Both the position numbers and the translations under genes were made by a program. A stretch of 64,000 bases of DNA from assembly GCF_021654855.1 (NCBI RefSeq), contig NZ_AP024202.1, positions 1,674,001 to 1,738,000 on the forward strand, read 5' to 3'. Shown here piece by piece: positions 29,862 through 39,290 of this stretch; position 1 is the first letter of the stretch; every line of letters starts with the position of its first letter. The stretch comes from Thiomicrorhabdus immobilis. GTDB taxonomy: Bacteria > Pseudomonadota > Gammaproteobacteria > Thiomicrospirales > Thiomicrospiraceae. The notes under the pieces were generated by a model that saw only the letters and a program-made list of their open reading frames with translations, was not told the DNA's origin and did no database searches.

Positions 29862-30790
29862 TGTTTGCTGAATTTGGAATCAATGATATTTGGATTTTGG
29901 CGACCGCCAGTTTGGTGGCCGCCTCAACGTCGATGATTGGCGTGTTTTTAATCTTGCGCAAACAAGCCTTGATTGGTGATGCCATCAGCCATTCGGTACT
30001 GCTGGGTATAGTGTTGGCGTTTTTATTGACCGAGAGTCGCTCTCTACCGGTTATGCTGACTGGAGCGGTATTTATCGGCTTATTGACCGCCTGGTTAAGT
30101 GACACCCTCCATCGTGTAGGAAAACTGCAAAGTGATGCCAGCATCGGCATTATTTTCACTTTGTTTTTTGCCTTGGGGGTCATCTTGGTTTCATTATATG
30201 CGGGGCAAATCGACCTGGACCAGGAGTGTGTCCTTTATGGTGAAATTGCTTTTGTACCTTTTGATACCATCTATTTTGGCGGAACCGAAAATGGGGTGGA
30301 AATCGGACCAAGAGCCTTTTGGGGTATTGGCATTGTCTTCCTGATTGTTTTGTTGAGCATTGTAGTCGCCTTCAAACGTTTAGAAACCATCGCCTTCCAT
30401 CCAAGTTTAGCGATTTCATTAGGCATAAACGTGGTGTTTTGGCACTACTTTTTAATGACCTTGGTTTCAATGACAACGGTGGCGTCTTTTGATGCGGTAG
30501 GCGCTATTTTGGTGGTGGCACTGCTGGTCATTCCAGCCAGCAGCGCTTATCTTTTGGCGAAATCACTTAAAACCATGTTATGGATTGCGGTGGCTTATTC
30601 GCAAGCGGCGGTATTGATCGGTTATAGCCTTGCCTATCAGTTAGATAGCTCCATCTCCGCATCCATCGCGGTCAGTGCCGGACTTCTATTGTTTGCCACG
30701 ATTGTGATTTTACAAATCAATAAAAAGCGCAAACAATCTCAAAGCTTAATGTTCAACGTAGAAAACCCGGTTGAATTCAAATCCAAATGA
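29861..30790 (+). CDS. Metal ABC transporter permease
   Basis: Second ABC-3 family permease, 309 residues with about eight or nine membrane segments, pairing with the preceding one (TroC/TroD arrangement). The opening segment, with LIGDAISHSVLLGI, mirrors LIGDALAHAALPGV of its partner. It has no extra C-terminal domain, only a Lys-rich tail. Last gene of the operon; it converges with the HAD gene across an iterated palindrome. Confidence 0.94.
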   Translation: MFAEFGINDIWILATASLVAASTSMIGVFLILRKQALIGDAISHSVLLGIVLAFLLTESRSLPVMLTGAVFIGLLTAWLSDTLHRVGKLQSDASIGIIFTLFFALGVILVSLYAGQIDLDQECVLYGEIAFVPFDTIYFGGTENGVEIGPRAFWGIGIVFLIVLLSIVVAFKRLETIAFHPSLAISLGINVVFWHYFLMTLVSMTTVASFDAVGAILVVALLVIPASSAYLLAKSLKTMLWIAVAYSQAAVLIGYSLAYQLDSSISASIAVSAGLLLFATIVILQINKKRKQSQSLMFNVENPVEFKSK

Positions 30791-30803
30791 AAGCCAAGCA
30801 CTG

Positions 30804-30825
30804 AAACGACCAGGCCTGGTTGTTT
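30804..30825. terminator. Palindromic bidirectional terminator with iterated core
   Basis: AAACGACCAGG pairs with CCTGGTTGTTT with one G-T wobble, followed on the plus strand by a T-rich end. The exact ACCAGGCCTGGT is at 30809-30820. It lies between two converging genes, the importer permease and the HAD phosphatase. Confidence 0.65.
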
Positions 30826-30849
30826 TAGCTGAAAACGTTGGAGAAACGG

Positions 30850-31689
30850 TTAATGCGCTTTATCCAGGATAGTTTTCTGCAGATAATCGGCCACCCCATC
30901 CTCTGCATTGGAGTTAGCTATCGGTAAATATGGAAGCTGGCTCTTCACGGTGTCACTCGCATTCGCCATCACGACACCGTGACCGGCCAGTTGTAGCATT
31001 TCGAGATCATTCATACCATCCCCTAAAGCCATGACTTCTTCGGGTAAGATGCCACTTTGTTGAAGAATCATCTGTAAGGCATGCCCTTTGGATACCCCCA
31101 AATTCATCACCTCCAAATACTCTGGCGAGGTGAAGGTGATATAGAGTTTATCGGCTAAATGCTGATTTAAAACCGCTTCTAGCTCCAATAAACGTTCGTG
31201 TTCGGCGGTAAAGTAGATTTTATCGATATGCGCCAAGTCAATTTGAGAAAAATCTTTAATCTGATATTCAAAACCCGACTCGTGATGGATTGCCAGCAAC
31301 TGTTCATGCGGTTCCTCCACCAACCACAAATCTTGTTGATAGAGATTGCGGTGAATTCCAAAACCTTTTGAAAGATCCAATACCGTTTTGACGGCTTCAG
31401 CAGGCATATGGTCTTCATAAAGCAACTCACCCAATGGATTGTGTACCCTAGCACCATTAGAAGTGATCAAATACAAGTTAACGCCCAACTGCTGGGCGAT
31501 TAGATAAACATCTTCATAGTGACGCCCGGTCGCCAACATGAACTGTACACCTTGCTGTACCAAGGCATTAACGCTATCGATTGTTGGCTGAGTCAGTTTG
31601 TGATCTGGATTCAGCAAAGTGCCATCTAAATCAGAAACCACCAGTTTAATCGGTAAATCGGTAAATTTTGAGTGCGACAAAATCTTCAT
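30850..31689 (-). CDS. HAD-superfamily Cof-type phosphatase
   Basis: Cytoplasmic haloacid-dehalogenase-like hydrolase of the Cof/YidA group, usually acting on sugar phosphates or cofactor phosphates. Motif I DLDGTLLNPDH gives the nucleophile Asp and acid Asp; motif II is in LITSNGA; Lys is in LGVSKGHAL; motif IV GDGMNDLEML is complete. A cap domain lies between. Length 279 residues. The substrate is unknown. Confidence 0.9.
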   Translation of the reverse strand: MKILSHSKFTDLPIKLVVSDLDGTLLNPDHKLTQPTIDSVNALVQQGVQFMLATGRHYEDVYLIAQQLGVNLYLITSNGARVHNPLGELLYEDHMPAEAVKTVLDLSKGFGIHRNLYQQDLWLVEEPHEQLLAIHHESGFEYQIKDFSQIDLAHIDKIYFTAEHERLLELEAVLNQHLADKLYITFTSPEYLEVMNLGVSKGHALQMILQQSGILPEEVMALGDGMNDLEMLQLAGHGVVMANASDTVKSQLPYLPIANSNAEDGVADYLQKTILDKAH

Positions 31690-31699
31690 ATTAAAACTC

Positions 31700-31711
31700 A
31701 GCAGGCCTGGT
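31700..31711. repeat. Iterated palindrome, one mismatch (HAD-Bfd gap)
   Basis: AGCAGGCCTGGT, in the 27-base gap between the Bfd-like gene and the HAD gene. Confidence 0.75.
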
Positions 31712-31716
31712 AAATG

Positions 31717-32013
31717 CTAATTTTCTGAATCGGTCTGATTCAAAGAAGCGATGCATTCAGCGTCTGCATCCGATGCCGAAGACGGTTGGCTTGACGAAGG
31801 GTGTAATAACTCGATAAGACGTTCTACTTGACGGATACAACAACCGCTTCCCTGACACGCATAGGTTTTGTTACTCACCTCTTCCAAGGTTTTGGCGCCC
31901 TGTTTTATGGTGTCAATCACCTCTTGCTTAGTTACGTCGTAACATACACATAAGTTCTTTGATAGATTTTTAGTCAGCTCGCGCGGAAGCGCATCTTGTG
32001 GATTATTTGTCAT
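31717..32013 (-). CDS. Bfd-like [2Fe-2S]-binding protein
   Basis: Small 98-residue protein with a bacterioferritin-associated-ferredoxin-type cluster domain: CVCYDVTKQEV at about 27-37 and CQGSGCCIRQVERL at about 54-67. The Cx1C...CxxxxC pattern fits the four ligands. In the family these proteins accept or release electrons for iron mobilisation or serve as NirB/NasC-like domains. The C-terminal 30 residues are Ser/Asp-rich and probably disordered. No bacterioferritin gene is nearby, so the partner is unknown. Confidence 0.85.
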   Translation of the reverse strand: MTNNPQDALPRELTKNLSKNLCVCYDVTKQEVIDTIKQGAKTLEEVSNKTYACQGSGCCIRQVERLIELLHPSSSQPSSASDADAECIASLNQTDSEN

Positions 32014-32067
32014 AAATATATTTTACTAAGCAATCACCAGCGTACAACAATAAGATACGCTTTTTGA

Positions 32068-33219
32068 TTAAGATTTATCGTCGATGTATTGTACCCATTG
32101 GTTTCGACCACGCTCTTTTGCAACATATAAGGCTTTATCCGCCGCTGAATACAACTCTTCATCTGTCATAATTTCATCTGCATGATGGAAAGCAATACCA
32201 GCCGACATGGTTACCTGACCGGTCTCTGCATTACCTTTATGTTCCATCTGTTTTTTGTGCAGTTTGAGCATGAGATATTCAATCGAGGCAGTACCATCCT
32301 CAACGGAATCGACTGAAGCAATTACCGCGAACTCTTCACCACCAATGCGAAATCCAAATTCATTGGCGCGTCTAAGGGTTTGTTCAATCAACTTACCGAA
32401 CATGGTTAACACCTGATCGCCCTTGGGATGGCCGTAATAATCATTGTATTTTTTAAAGTAATCGATATCGATCACTGCAAGCATGAGCATCTTGCCATCA
32501 CGAATACTGCGCCGTAATTCACGCTGTAGAATATCGTCGAAACTCCGACGATTACCTAATCCCGTTAAATCGTCTGTAGTGATTAAATTACTCAAGCGAG
32601 AAACATTCAGCCGTAGAAAATTAACCAAATAAAACCAAACCAGAACAAACCCCAGTACTTGTAAACCCAATACCCATAAAAAGGTTTGGTACCAGTCACG
32701 ATGGTTGTTTTGCTGTTCTTGCAACTGGTTATGGATATCCTGAAAAGTCAGTATCACTAGATTGGTGTAACGCTGTTTTAACGCTTGATACTCTGGACTT
32801 TTCAGAGTTTGTTGCGCCTGTTGCAGTCGATTATTTCTGACATCGGCAAACGAGCGCTCTTCAATGGAAATTAACTTTTGATTAAGCGGTTCATTTTTCT
32901 CAATCAAATCATGAATACTGCTCGCTTCATGAGAGGCTTGATTCAATGCATGGTCAAGCTGGATAACCAGACTTTGATATCGAGAGTACCATTGCAAGTC
33001 CTTCTCATAAGCATACATACGCGCCGACATAGTCAAGGCTTCATCGAAATATACAATCTTATTCGCCAAACTTTGAACCTTATACATTTTGTCGGTTACT
33101 TTGGCGTAACGCTCCAAATGGTAATAAATGGCAAAAGCCGTGGCGATGGTGATAAACATAGCCAATGTAAGCAACACCAATAATGCGCGTTGGGTACTTT
33201 TACCTTTTTTTATAGACAT
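32068..33219 (-). CDS. Membrane diguanylate cyclase (GGDEF)
   Basis: Predicted c-di-GMP synthase. Membrane segments lie at about 12-33 and 182-205 around a periplasmic helical region that looks like a four-helix sensor. The GGDEF domain occupies about 215-380, with the active site RIGGEEF and DDLTGLGNRRSF at its start. The inhibitory I-site, five residues ahead, reads RANE and not RxxD, so product inhibition may be lost. First or last of a c-di-GMP cluster with the PilZ-like and Cache-GGDEF genes. Confidence 0.92.
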   Translation of the reverse strand: MSIKKGKSTQRALLVLLTLAMFITIATAFAIYYHLERYAKVTDKMYKVQSLANKIVYFDEALTMSARMYAYEKDLQWYSRYQSLVIQLDHALNQASHEASSIHDLIEKNEPLNQKLISIEERSFADVRNNRLQQAQQTLKSPEYQALKQRYTNLVILTFQDIHNQLQEQQNNHRDWYQTFLWVLGLQVLGFVLVWFYLVNFLRLNVSRLSNLITTDDLTGLGNRRSFDDILQRELRRSIRDGKMLMLAVIDIDYFKKYNDYYGHPKGDQVLTMFGKLIEQTLRRANEFGFRIGGEEFAVIASVDSVEDGTASIEYLMLKLHKKQMEHKGNAETGQVTMSAGIAFHHADEIMTDEELYSAADKALYVAKERGRNQWVQYIDDKS

Positions 33220-33393
33220 AGGATTTCTTTAATTTTTAATAGGGTGAGTAAAATAAAATGAGTTCATTTATAACAAATCATAGTGTTGACTGAGCCTTCT
33301 AAGCCGATCAACAACAGGCAAAAAAATCAGTCGAGGTTCCATCTAGACATTGAATCAAATCAGACGAGCAACACTTCGCTACCCATAACGAAG

Positions 33394-34302
33394 TTAAGTT
33401 TTAGCATGAAATTCGAGCTCTTTAGCCATTAAAAACCTTACGATATGCGCACAATCTTCTGGGCTAATTTCATCAAACTGAAAAGCTGTACGCATTTGCT
33501 GTTCGGCGTTGAGTGTATTTGACTGATAGACACAGCTTGCTTCACCAAATACAAAACCATCATCCATCTTGAACAAAGCACAGACTTTCTCTGCATTGGC
33601 ATAACTTTTTGTTGTGTAGACCGCAAAACCACCCGCACCCAGGTTCACTTTTTCAATAGGCCATGCTTCATAGTCGGATAGCTTTCTATAGGCTTTTTTT
33701 AAGTTGGCCAGAAGCTTTTCATAATGATTTAACCGACTAACAAGCAGGGTAATAACCCGAGCCAACCAATTGCCCTTTTGGGCGAGTTCAGTCAACCCTT
33801 TGACATAACTCTCGATTTTAAAGGGTTTCAAGACCGGTTTGTGGTACAAAAAGATTTTGCCATGAATGCCATGTTCAATCACATCGATCAATTCAGCGAT
33901 ATAGTCATCGACCCTGGAAAAGAAGCCTTGAAGTAACGGTAAAATTTTTGATGAGCCCTTGGCCATCGGTGGGGTGATTTTTTGATTCAGTGCTTTTCTG
34001 GCCTGAAACTCTTCTAAAGAATGAATCCCCGAACCTTGCAAGATGAGCTCTAGAAGCCACACCATAAAATCAAGTTTTTGGTTTAGTTCATCAAACAGCT
34101 GTACACCGCCGTTTTGAATGTGCTTACTGTCTTGAAACAAACTGTCAAGTTGTTGCTTTTCATCTTCAATAGCCTGGAATTCTTGGTTTGATAGCAGCTC
34201 TGACCGTTCGGCTTGTAAGCAGCAACCTTGGTCGTTCATCGGTTCCAAGTAATAGGACAGGCTCACGTCAAAACGAAAAAAAGTTCTTTTTTCAGCACCC
34301 AC
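33394..34302 (-). CDS. PilZ-like c-di-GMP receptor candidate, split domain
   Basis: Protein of 302 residues. The N-terminus has EKRTFFRFDVSLSYY, where RTFFR fits the PilZ RxxxR motif. The matching second motif appears only some 200 residues later as KVNLGAGGFAVYT, a degenerate [DN]xSxxG in which Ser is Gly. The stretch between is helical and charged. This recalls atypical tetrameric PilZ proteins with long inserted helices. The GTG start is supported by AAGGAGAGG. It sits between two diguanylate cyclase genes. Function is inferred. Confidence 0.7.
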   Translation of the reverse strand: MGAEKRTFFRFDVSLSYYLEPMNDQGCCLQAERSELLSNQEFQAIEDEKQQLDSLFQDSKHIQNGGVQLFDELNQKLDFMVWLLELILQGSGIHSLEEFQARKALNQKITPPMAKGSSKILPLLQGFFSRVDDYIAELIDVIEHGIHGKIFLYHKPVLKPFKIESYVKGLTELAQKGNWLARVITLLVSRLNHYEKLLANLKKAYRKLSDYEAWPIEKVNLGAGGFAVYTTKSYANAEKVCALFKMDDGFVFGEASCVYQSNTLNAEQQMRTAFQFDEISPEDCAHIVRFLMAKELEFHAKT

Positions 34303-34357
34303 CGGAACCTCTCCTTTTCGACACCACCAATAAAACCCTATAACTTCAGCACTGAGT

Positions 34358-36115
34358 TTAACTTACACTTCTGTGTGAAATCTTCGTATTATTTCGTCCA
34401 GAATCTTTAGCCTCATTCAGCGCAATATCTGCAGCGTGCATTAACTCCGAAAGCTTTTCACCAAACGAATAAGAGGCCACACCTAAACTGATTGTAATAT
34501 TGATGTCCTGCTCAAACCGAGATTCTTCAATCAATACTCTTAATCGTTCAGCATAAGTGTACGCCGCGTCTAGAGAGCTATTTGGCATCATGATAAGGAA
34601 CTCCTCGCCACCCAACCTGCCAAAGGTATCCACACTACGAACCTCTTTAGCAATTAAACCGGCAACAACTTGAAGAATGTTATCACCCACTTCATGTCCA
34701 TACTGCTCGTTTATCTTTTTAAAGAAATCGATATCAAAAACAATTACCGCAAACCCTTGCTTGAAACGATTAGCACGCTCAATCTCATGTTTGAGGCAGT
34801 TCATTACAGAGAAGCGGTTGGCGACAGATGTGAGGCCATCCAGAGTCGCAAAGTTTTCAAGTTCTGTATTCGCCTTTTCGATGATATAAGTTTGTTCGAG
34901 AAGCTTATTTTCGAGTTCGATATTAAGGTCTTTCAACTCATCGTTTGTCTGAATAATTTCCTTTTGATATTGTAAGAAAACACGATAGAAAATAATCGAT
35001 ACAATTGCGGAAATCAGAAAAGAAGCCAACATCCCCAACCAAGTCAAGGCATGGATATGCCTCATTTTTTGATTATGCTGATTGGTTAATCGTTGTTCTT
35101 GAACATTGTAACTACTCACCAAGGAATTGGGGTAGAAACCACTACCAATAATCCAATCACTACCCGGCACATTTTGAACATAGGTTAACTTAGTATCAGG
35201 CTTACCTGTATTCGGGTTGATCCATTTATAAGAGAGAAATTCGTCAGAACCGTCACGACTGGCTTTAACAATAGAACGATAGAGTCCATACAAGTTTTTA
35301 TCCGTCGTTTTCGACATGTTTTTACCGACAATATCCGGTCTTGCATAATTGAGCAGCAAATTACCGTGAGTATCTATCACGAAAAAGTAATCGGTTTCGC
35401 CTTGACTGACTTGATTAATCGTTTCGAGTAAGTGGCTATTGGTGATTTTTTTAGCGGTATCTAAATACTCACCCGAACCCAGATACCAGTCGAAAATTCC
35501 GAATTTTTTAACAAAAGCCAGTTGCTTGAACTGTTTATCTATAGGTTCATTGGGCTTTGTGAAGGTATCCCATAAAAAACCCTGTCCATGGCTTTGGGTG
35601 ATAGCAATCTCTTCACGGATAACCTTTCTGCCGGTCGCATCTTCAAAATCGATGATTGACTGCCCTTCTAAATGGCGAAGATAGTTTGGAGCCAGTTGAA
35701 ACTTACCATCAAAATCAAGAATCCATATAAAACTCTCTCCGCCATTCCAAACCAACGGACGCAATGTCTCGACAATCAACTCCTTCAATTCAGCTTCGGT
35801 CATGGTTTTTGAATAATGATTATAAAGTGCGATGGCGATTCTTTGCGCATCGTCCACTCTACGCTGGATACGTTCATGTAATTTTTGATCGATAATCGAC
35901 TGACGATATGCCACCAAATTAACCATATTATTTACTTTAGAACGAATTCGAGCTTTTTCGTTCTCTAGATAATCTTGGCTGATTTGTGCCACTGAATGTT
36001 CATAAGAAACTTTTTCAGCGCTCACGATAAAGGAAGCAATGATAAATACCACAACCGGTATGAATATCACTGGGCCTAACGCTAAGATTTGAATGAGGTT
36101 CTTTCTATTTTTCAC
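34358..36115 (-). CDS. Cache-domain diguanylate cyclase
   Basis: Predicted sensor cyclase of 585 residues. Membrane segments at about 10-30 and 355-378 enclose a periplasmic double-Cache-like region (ESFIWILDFDGKFQLAPN, DWYLGSGEYLDTAKK, IIGSGFYPNSLV). A short coiled coil leads to the GGDEF domain at about 425-580. The active site is GRLGGEEFLIM, and the I-site RSVD lies exactly five residues ahead, so product inhibition is likely. The ligand is unknown. It is 55 bases upstream of the PilZ-like gene on the same strand. Confidence 0.94.
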   Translation of the reverse strand: MKNRKNLIQILALGPVIFIPVVVFIIASFIVSAEKVSYEHSVAQISQDYLENEKARIRSKVNNMVNLVAYRQSIIDQKLHERIQRRVDDAQRIAIALYNHYSKTMTEAELKELIVETLRPLVWNGGESFIWILDFDGKFQLAPNYLRHLEGQSIIDFEDATGRKVIREEIAITQSHGQGFLWDTFTKPNEPIDKQFKQLAFVKKFGIFDWYLGSGEYLDTAKKITNSHLLETINQVSQGETDYFFVIDTHGNLLLNYARPDIVGKNMSKTTDKNLYGLYRSIVKASRDGSDEFLSYKWINPNTGKPDTKLTYVQNVPGSDWIIGSGFYPNSLVSSYNVQEQRLTNQHNQKMRHIHALTWLGMLASFLISAIVSIIFYRVFLQYQKEIIQTNDELKDLNIELENKLLEQTYIIEKANTELENFATLDGLTSVANRFSVMNCLKHEIERANRFKQGFAVIVFDIDFFKKINEQYGHEVGDNILQVVAGLIAKEVRSVDTFGRLGGEEFLIMMPNSSLDAAYTYAERLRVLIEESRFEQDINITISLGVASYSFGEKLSELMHAADIALNEAKDSGRNNTKISHRSVS

Positions 36116-36266
36116 TCATCAATGTCCACTAATTTCTTATAACAACCATGGCAACAAAACCCACCACAACAGCACTTTGTGTTGCCGACTAATTCATCAA
36201 AACCCAAAACATTCTTATGTTTTGGGGAAATAAATCTAAATATACACCCAAAACAGCTTAAGAGGC

Positions 36267-37853
36267 TTAAGATTTACCACTTGTCGATACATGGTAATGT
36301 GGATCTTCCGAAACATTTACCTCGATTAAGTCTCTAGCATCTTCAAGTAACACCTGACATTCCGGACTCAAGTGTTGCAAGGTCAGTTTCTTGCCTGCCG
36401 CTAAGTATTTTTTGGTTAAATTATTAATCGCTTCAATTCCCGTGTGGTCATAAACACGAGAATGCATGAAATCGATATGTACACAATCCGGGTCATTTTT
36501 AGGGTCGAAACTATCAATAAAATTTTTCGCCGATGCAAAGAATAAAGGCCCTTGCACCTTGTATGTCTTAGTCAATTTACCATTAATTTCCTCGGTCGAT
36601 TCTTGCAAGATAATACGTTGAGCGTGTTCCCATGCAAACACTAAGGCCGAAACGATAATCCCCGCAATAACCGCAATGGCAAGGTCGAACATGACCGTTA
36701 GCACAGTCACTAAAACCATGACAAATGCATCCGCTTTAGTCATGCCGCGCATGATGTTCCAACTTGACCAATTAAAGGTCGCGATGACCACGAAAAACAT
36801 CAAACCGACTAAAGCCCCGATTGGCACCATCTCAATCCACGAAGAGGCGATCAAAACAATCACCAACAGGCCTAAAGCCGCGGTAATTCCCGACCAGCGT
36901 CCAGTCCCCCCTGAGTTGACATTGATCATCGACTGACCAATCAAAGCGCAACCGCCCATAGTACCAAAAGTACCCGCGGTACAGTTGGCTGCACCTAAAG
37001 CGATACACTCTTTATTGGCTTTACCACGCGTTTCGGTAATATCATCGATTAAGGTCATGGTTAATAACGATTCTACAGAGCCTATGATCGTCAAAATCAC
37101 CGCATAAGGTAGAACGATCCACAAGGTTGATAAAGACCAAAAACCTTCTGGCAAGGTGGTAAACCAGCTTAACCCTTGGAAACCGCCGGCCACGCCATCA
37201 CCATAAACCAAAGACTCTAAAGTTCCGGAAACAGAAGCTTTATCACCCACAGTAATGGCATTGATATCAAAGAAAATGACCGCCAAAGAAACCAATACGA
37301 TTGCCGCTAAAGCAGAGGGAACCGCTTTAGTGATTTTAGGCAATAGATAGATAATCGCCAACGTCGCGGCGATAATCATAAGCATGATATTCAGGCTGTC
37401 ACCGCTTAACCAGTTACCGGAAGAATCTTTAAACTGGGTGAATTGCGCCACTAAAATAATCAACGCCAAACCGTTTACAAAACCGAGCATGACCGGGCTT
37501 GGTACCATCCGTATAAAGCGCCCCCACTTCATCACCCCGATAAAGATTTGAAACACCCCCATCATAATAACGGCAAGGAATAAGAAGGATGCGCCATGTT
37601 CCATAACCAAATGCATCATCACTACCGCCAAGGAACCCGCAGCGGCGGTAATCATGCCTGGACGACCACCGAATACCGCGGTAATCATACCCACGATAAT
37701 GGCCGCATAAAGTCCGACCAAAGGATGAACACCAGCAACAAAAGCAAAGGCGACCGCTTCTGGAACTAAAGCTAAAGCAACGGTAATCCCCGATAAGGTA
37801 TCGTTTTTATAGGTTCGCCAATGAAATGGCTGCTCTGGTTTGGTATGGCTCAT
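36267..37853 (-). CDS. SulP-family anion transporter with STAS domain
   Basis: Inner-membrane transporter of the SLC26/SulP family, 528 residues from an ATG with AGGAG six bases ahead; the longer frame upstream has no such site. A transmembrane core (about 20-420) with GGCALIGQSMINVNSGG is followed by a STAS domain (about 430-520). The family carries sulfate, bicarbonate or other anions; bicarbonate uptake of the BicA kind is an attractive guess in a chemoautotroph with a carbonic anhydrase 8 kb away. Specificity cannot be read directly. Confidence 0.92.
   Translation of the reverse strand: MSHTKPEQPFHWRTYKNDTLSGITVALALVPEAVAFAFVAGVHPLVGLYAAIIVGMITAVFGGRPGMITAAAGSLAVVMMHLVMEHGASFLFLAVIMMGVFQIFIGVMKWGRFIRMVPSPVMLGFVNGLALIILVAQFTQFKDSSGNWLSGDSLNIMLMIIAATLAIIYLLPKITKAVPSALAAIVLVSLAVIFFDINAITVGDKASVSGTLESLVYGDGVAGGFQGLSWFTTLPEGFWSLSTLWIVLPYAVILTIIGSVESLLTMTLIDDITETRGKANKECIALGAANCTAGTFGTMGGCALIGQSMINVNSGGTGRWSGITAALGLLVIVLIASSWIEMVPIGALVGLMFFVVIATFNWSSWNIMRGMTKADAFVMVLVTVLTVMFDLAIAVIAGIIVSALVFAWEHAQRIILQESTEEINGKLTKTYKVQGPLFFASAKNFIDSFDPKNDPDCVHIDFMHSRVYDHTGIEAINNLTKKYLAAGKKLTLQHLSPECQVLLEDARDLIEVNVSEDPHYHVSTSGKS
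36868..36875. other. Partial iterated-palindrome match in SulP gene
   Basis: CAGGCCTA keeps only the AGGCCT centre and is probably a chance match. Listed to mark the boundary of the family. Confidence 0.3.
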
Positions 37854-37966
37854 GGAAACTCCTAAACTTGAAATTGTGCAAATTCTAACAAAAACACAGT
37901 ACAATTGTCGGATATTCAACACCTTAGTTTGTTAAACCCTTTCATTTAAATACACTGGAAATCACT

Positions 37967-38104
37967 ATGTGGATCAACCATATTGGCGAAATCGCCATGG
38001 GATTTTTTATTTTATTAATTCTGATTCACTTCGGACTGCACTTTCTTTTTAAATATCAAAAGAAAAAACGTGATCAACAACGTACTGAACAAACCGAACA
38101 ATAA
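37967..38104 (+). CDS. Small membrane protein, 45 residues
   Basis: Not a family I recognise. An ATG with TGGAAAT about ten bases ahead opens 45 codons: a short N-terminus, one membrane segment (MGFFILLILIHFGLHFLF at about 11-28) and a basic-to-polar Gln-rich tail with KYQKKKRDQQR. This topology, with a charged cytoplasmic tail, is typical of small regulatory membrane proteins. It is divergent from the SulP gene (113 bases between starts), so the two may share a control region. Coding status rests on composition and the ribosome-binding site. Confidence 0.65.
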   Translation: MWINHIGEIAMGFFILLILIHFGLHFLFKYQKKKRDQQRTEQTEQ

Positions 38105-38200
38105 CGGCACTATAATCAAGCAGAAAACGGTTTTAAGACAAATAAAGCTGTTGTATTAAATTTGTATTATCCAGCCCATAACGCCATGCTGTAAAAAACA

Positions 38201-38237
38201 AAAAACCCCGAGTAACCAGGCCTGGTTACTCGGGGTT
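38201..38237 (-). terminator. ppnP terminator, 34-base perfect palindrome with iterated core
   Basis: Positions 38204-38237 are completely self-complementary, with AACCCCGAGTA on the outside and the exact ACCAGGCCTGGT at 38215-38226 in the centre. On the minus strand a T-rich stretch follows. It serves the ppnP gene; the small plus-strand gene also ends nearby. Confidence 0.88.
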
Positions 38238-38301
38238 AATTTGTATTTAGCTCAATGAGAAATCGATCCTCACGACCAAAAACAGATTCTCAACTAAAAA
38301 A

Positions 38302-38619
38302 TTAAGCTGGAATATATGAACAGCAGTAATCCGCAATGGCGTGTACCTTAATACCAAACTTTGAGTTGGCAGGAACATCAAAACTGCTTCCGTTCGGAAT
38401 TGCTTTCCACTCGGTTTCACCAGGTAACAATACTTCGACATCACCTGATTGCATTTCCATATTTTCAGCCATATCGGTACCGAACTCATACTCACCCGGC
38501 ATCATAATACCCAATGTTTTTTTGCTTCCATCAGGGAAGATAACGGTACGGCTAGTCACCTTGCCATCAAAATAAACTGACGCTTCTTTTAAGACTGTTA
38601 CGTTTTCAAATTTAGACAT
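38302..38619 (-). CDS. ppnP: Pyrimidine/purine nucleoside phosphorylase
   Basis: Small cupin-fold phosphorylase (YaiE/PpnP, formerly DUF1255) that splits nucleosides with phosphate. The 105-residue protein contains [31 protein letters not shown] and [13 protein letters not shown], the conserved blocks of the family. A good AGGAA site precedes the ATG. Single gene, ended by a strong palindromic terminator. Confidence 0.93.
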   Translation of the reverse strand: MSKFENVTVLKEASVYFDGKVTSRTVIFPDGSKKTLGIMMPGEYEFGTDMAENMEMQSGDVEVLLPGETEWKAIPNGSSFDVPANSKFGIKVHAIADYCCSYIPA

Positions 38620-38841
38620 GATTGTTCCTTAATTAAATCGTGGTTACGAAACCTTTACTGGAGTCAGATTCGAGAAAAATTAGCTTAAACTCTCACCGTT
38701 TGAAGCAAAACACACCGTTAACAACAAACGAATGGCATGATTTTTAACCCCAAACAGTGAAACTTCAAGCGATTTTAGCCGTTTATGCTTTCGTATAAAG
38801 CTCTCTTTAGAAATTTCGTGGTATTTTACACTCGGTTGATG

Positions 38842-39237
38842 CTATTTACGAACGTGATTTTCACCTATGAATTCAATTTGATAGCCATCAGGATCTTCCG
38901 CAAAAGCGATAATCGTGGTTCCGGCATTCATTGGCCCCGCTTCACGGATAATTTTACCGCCCCCAGCTTTCACCATTTCAGCCGCTTTATAGACATCCGC
39001 CACCTCAATGGCAATATGTCCATAGGCATTACCTAAGTCATAACTCTCCACCCCCCAGTTATAGGTAAGTTCTAAAACGGTGTTCTCGTCTTCATTGCCA
39101 TAACCTAAAAAGGCTAAGGTAAACTCACCTTGTGGATACTCTTTTTGGCGCAACAACTTCATGCCTAGCACTTCAGTATAAAAAGCGATTGATTTTTCTA
39201 AGTTACCCACTCGTAACATGGTGTGCAGTAAACGCAT
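38842..39237 (-). CDS. gloA: Lactoylglutathione lyase (glyoxalase I)
   Basis: Metal-dependent isomerase that turns the methylglyoxal-glutathione hemithioacetal into S-lactoylglutathione. It begins [30 protein letters not shown]; metal ligands are His5, Glu57-region (VLELTYN), His74-region (YGHIAIEV) and the Glu in YQIEFI. The 131 residues match bacterial single-domain GlxI. The next gap contains an inverted-repeat pair. Confidence 0.96.
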   Translation of the reverse strand: MRLLHTMLRVGNLEKSIAFYTEVLGMKLLRQKEYPQGEFTLAFLGYGNEDENTVLELTYNWGVESYDLGNAYGHIAIEVADVYKAAEMVKAGGGKIIREAGPMNAGTTIIAFAEDPDGYQIEFIGENHVRK

Positions 39238-39290
39238 AATGACTCCAATTAATTATTTTTTTCGTTTTTGATTTAGCATTATTCAAATTT

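Noticed and set aside
29677-30183. Minus-strand open frame of 168 codons
   Set aside because: Antisense across the junction of the two metal permeases; no family features and no site ahead of the start.
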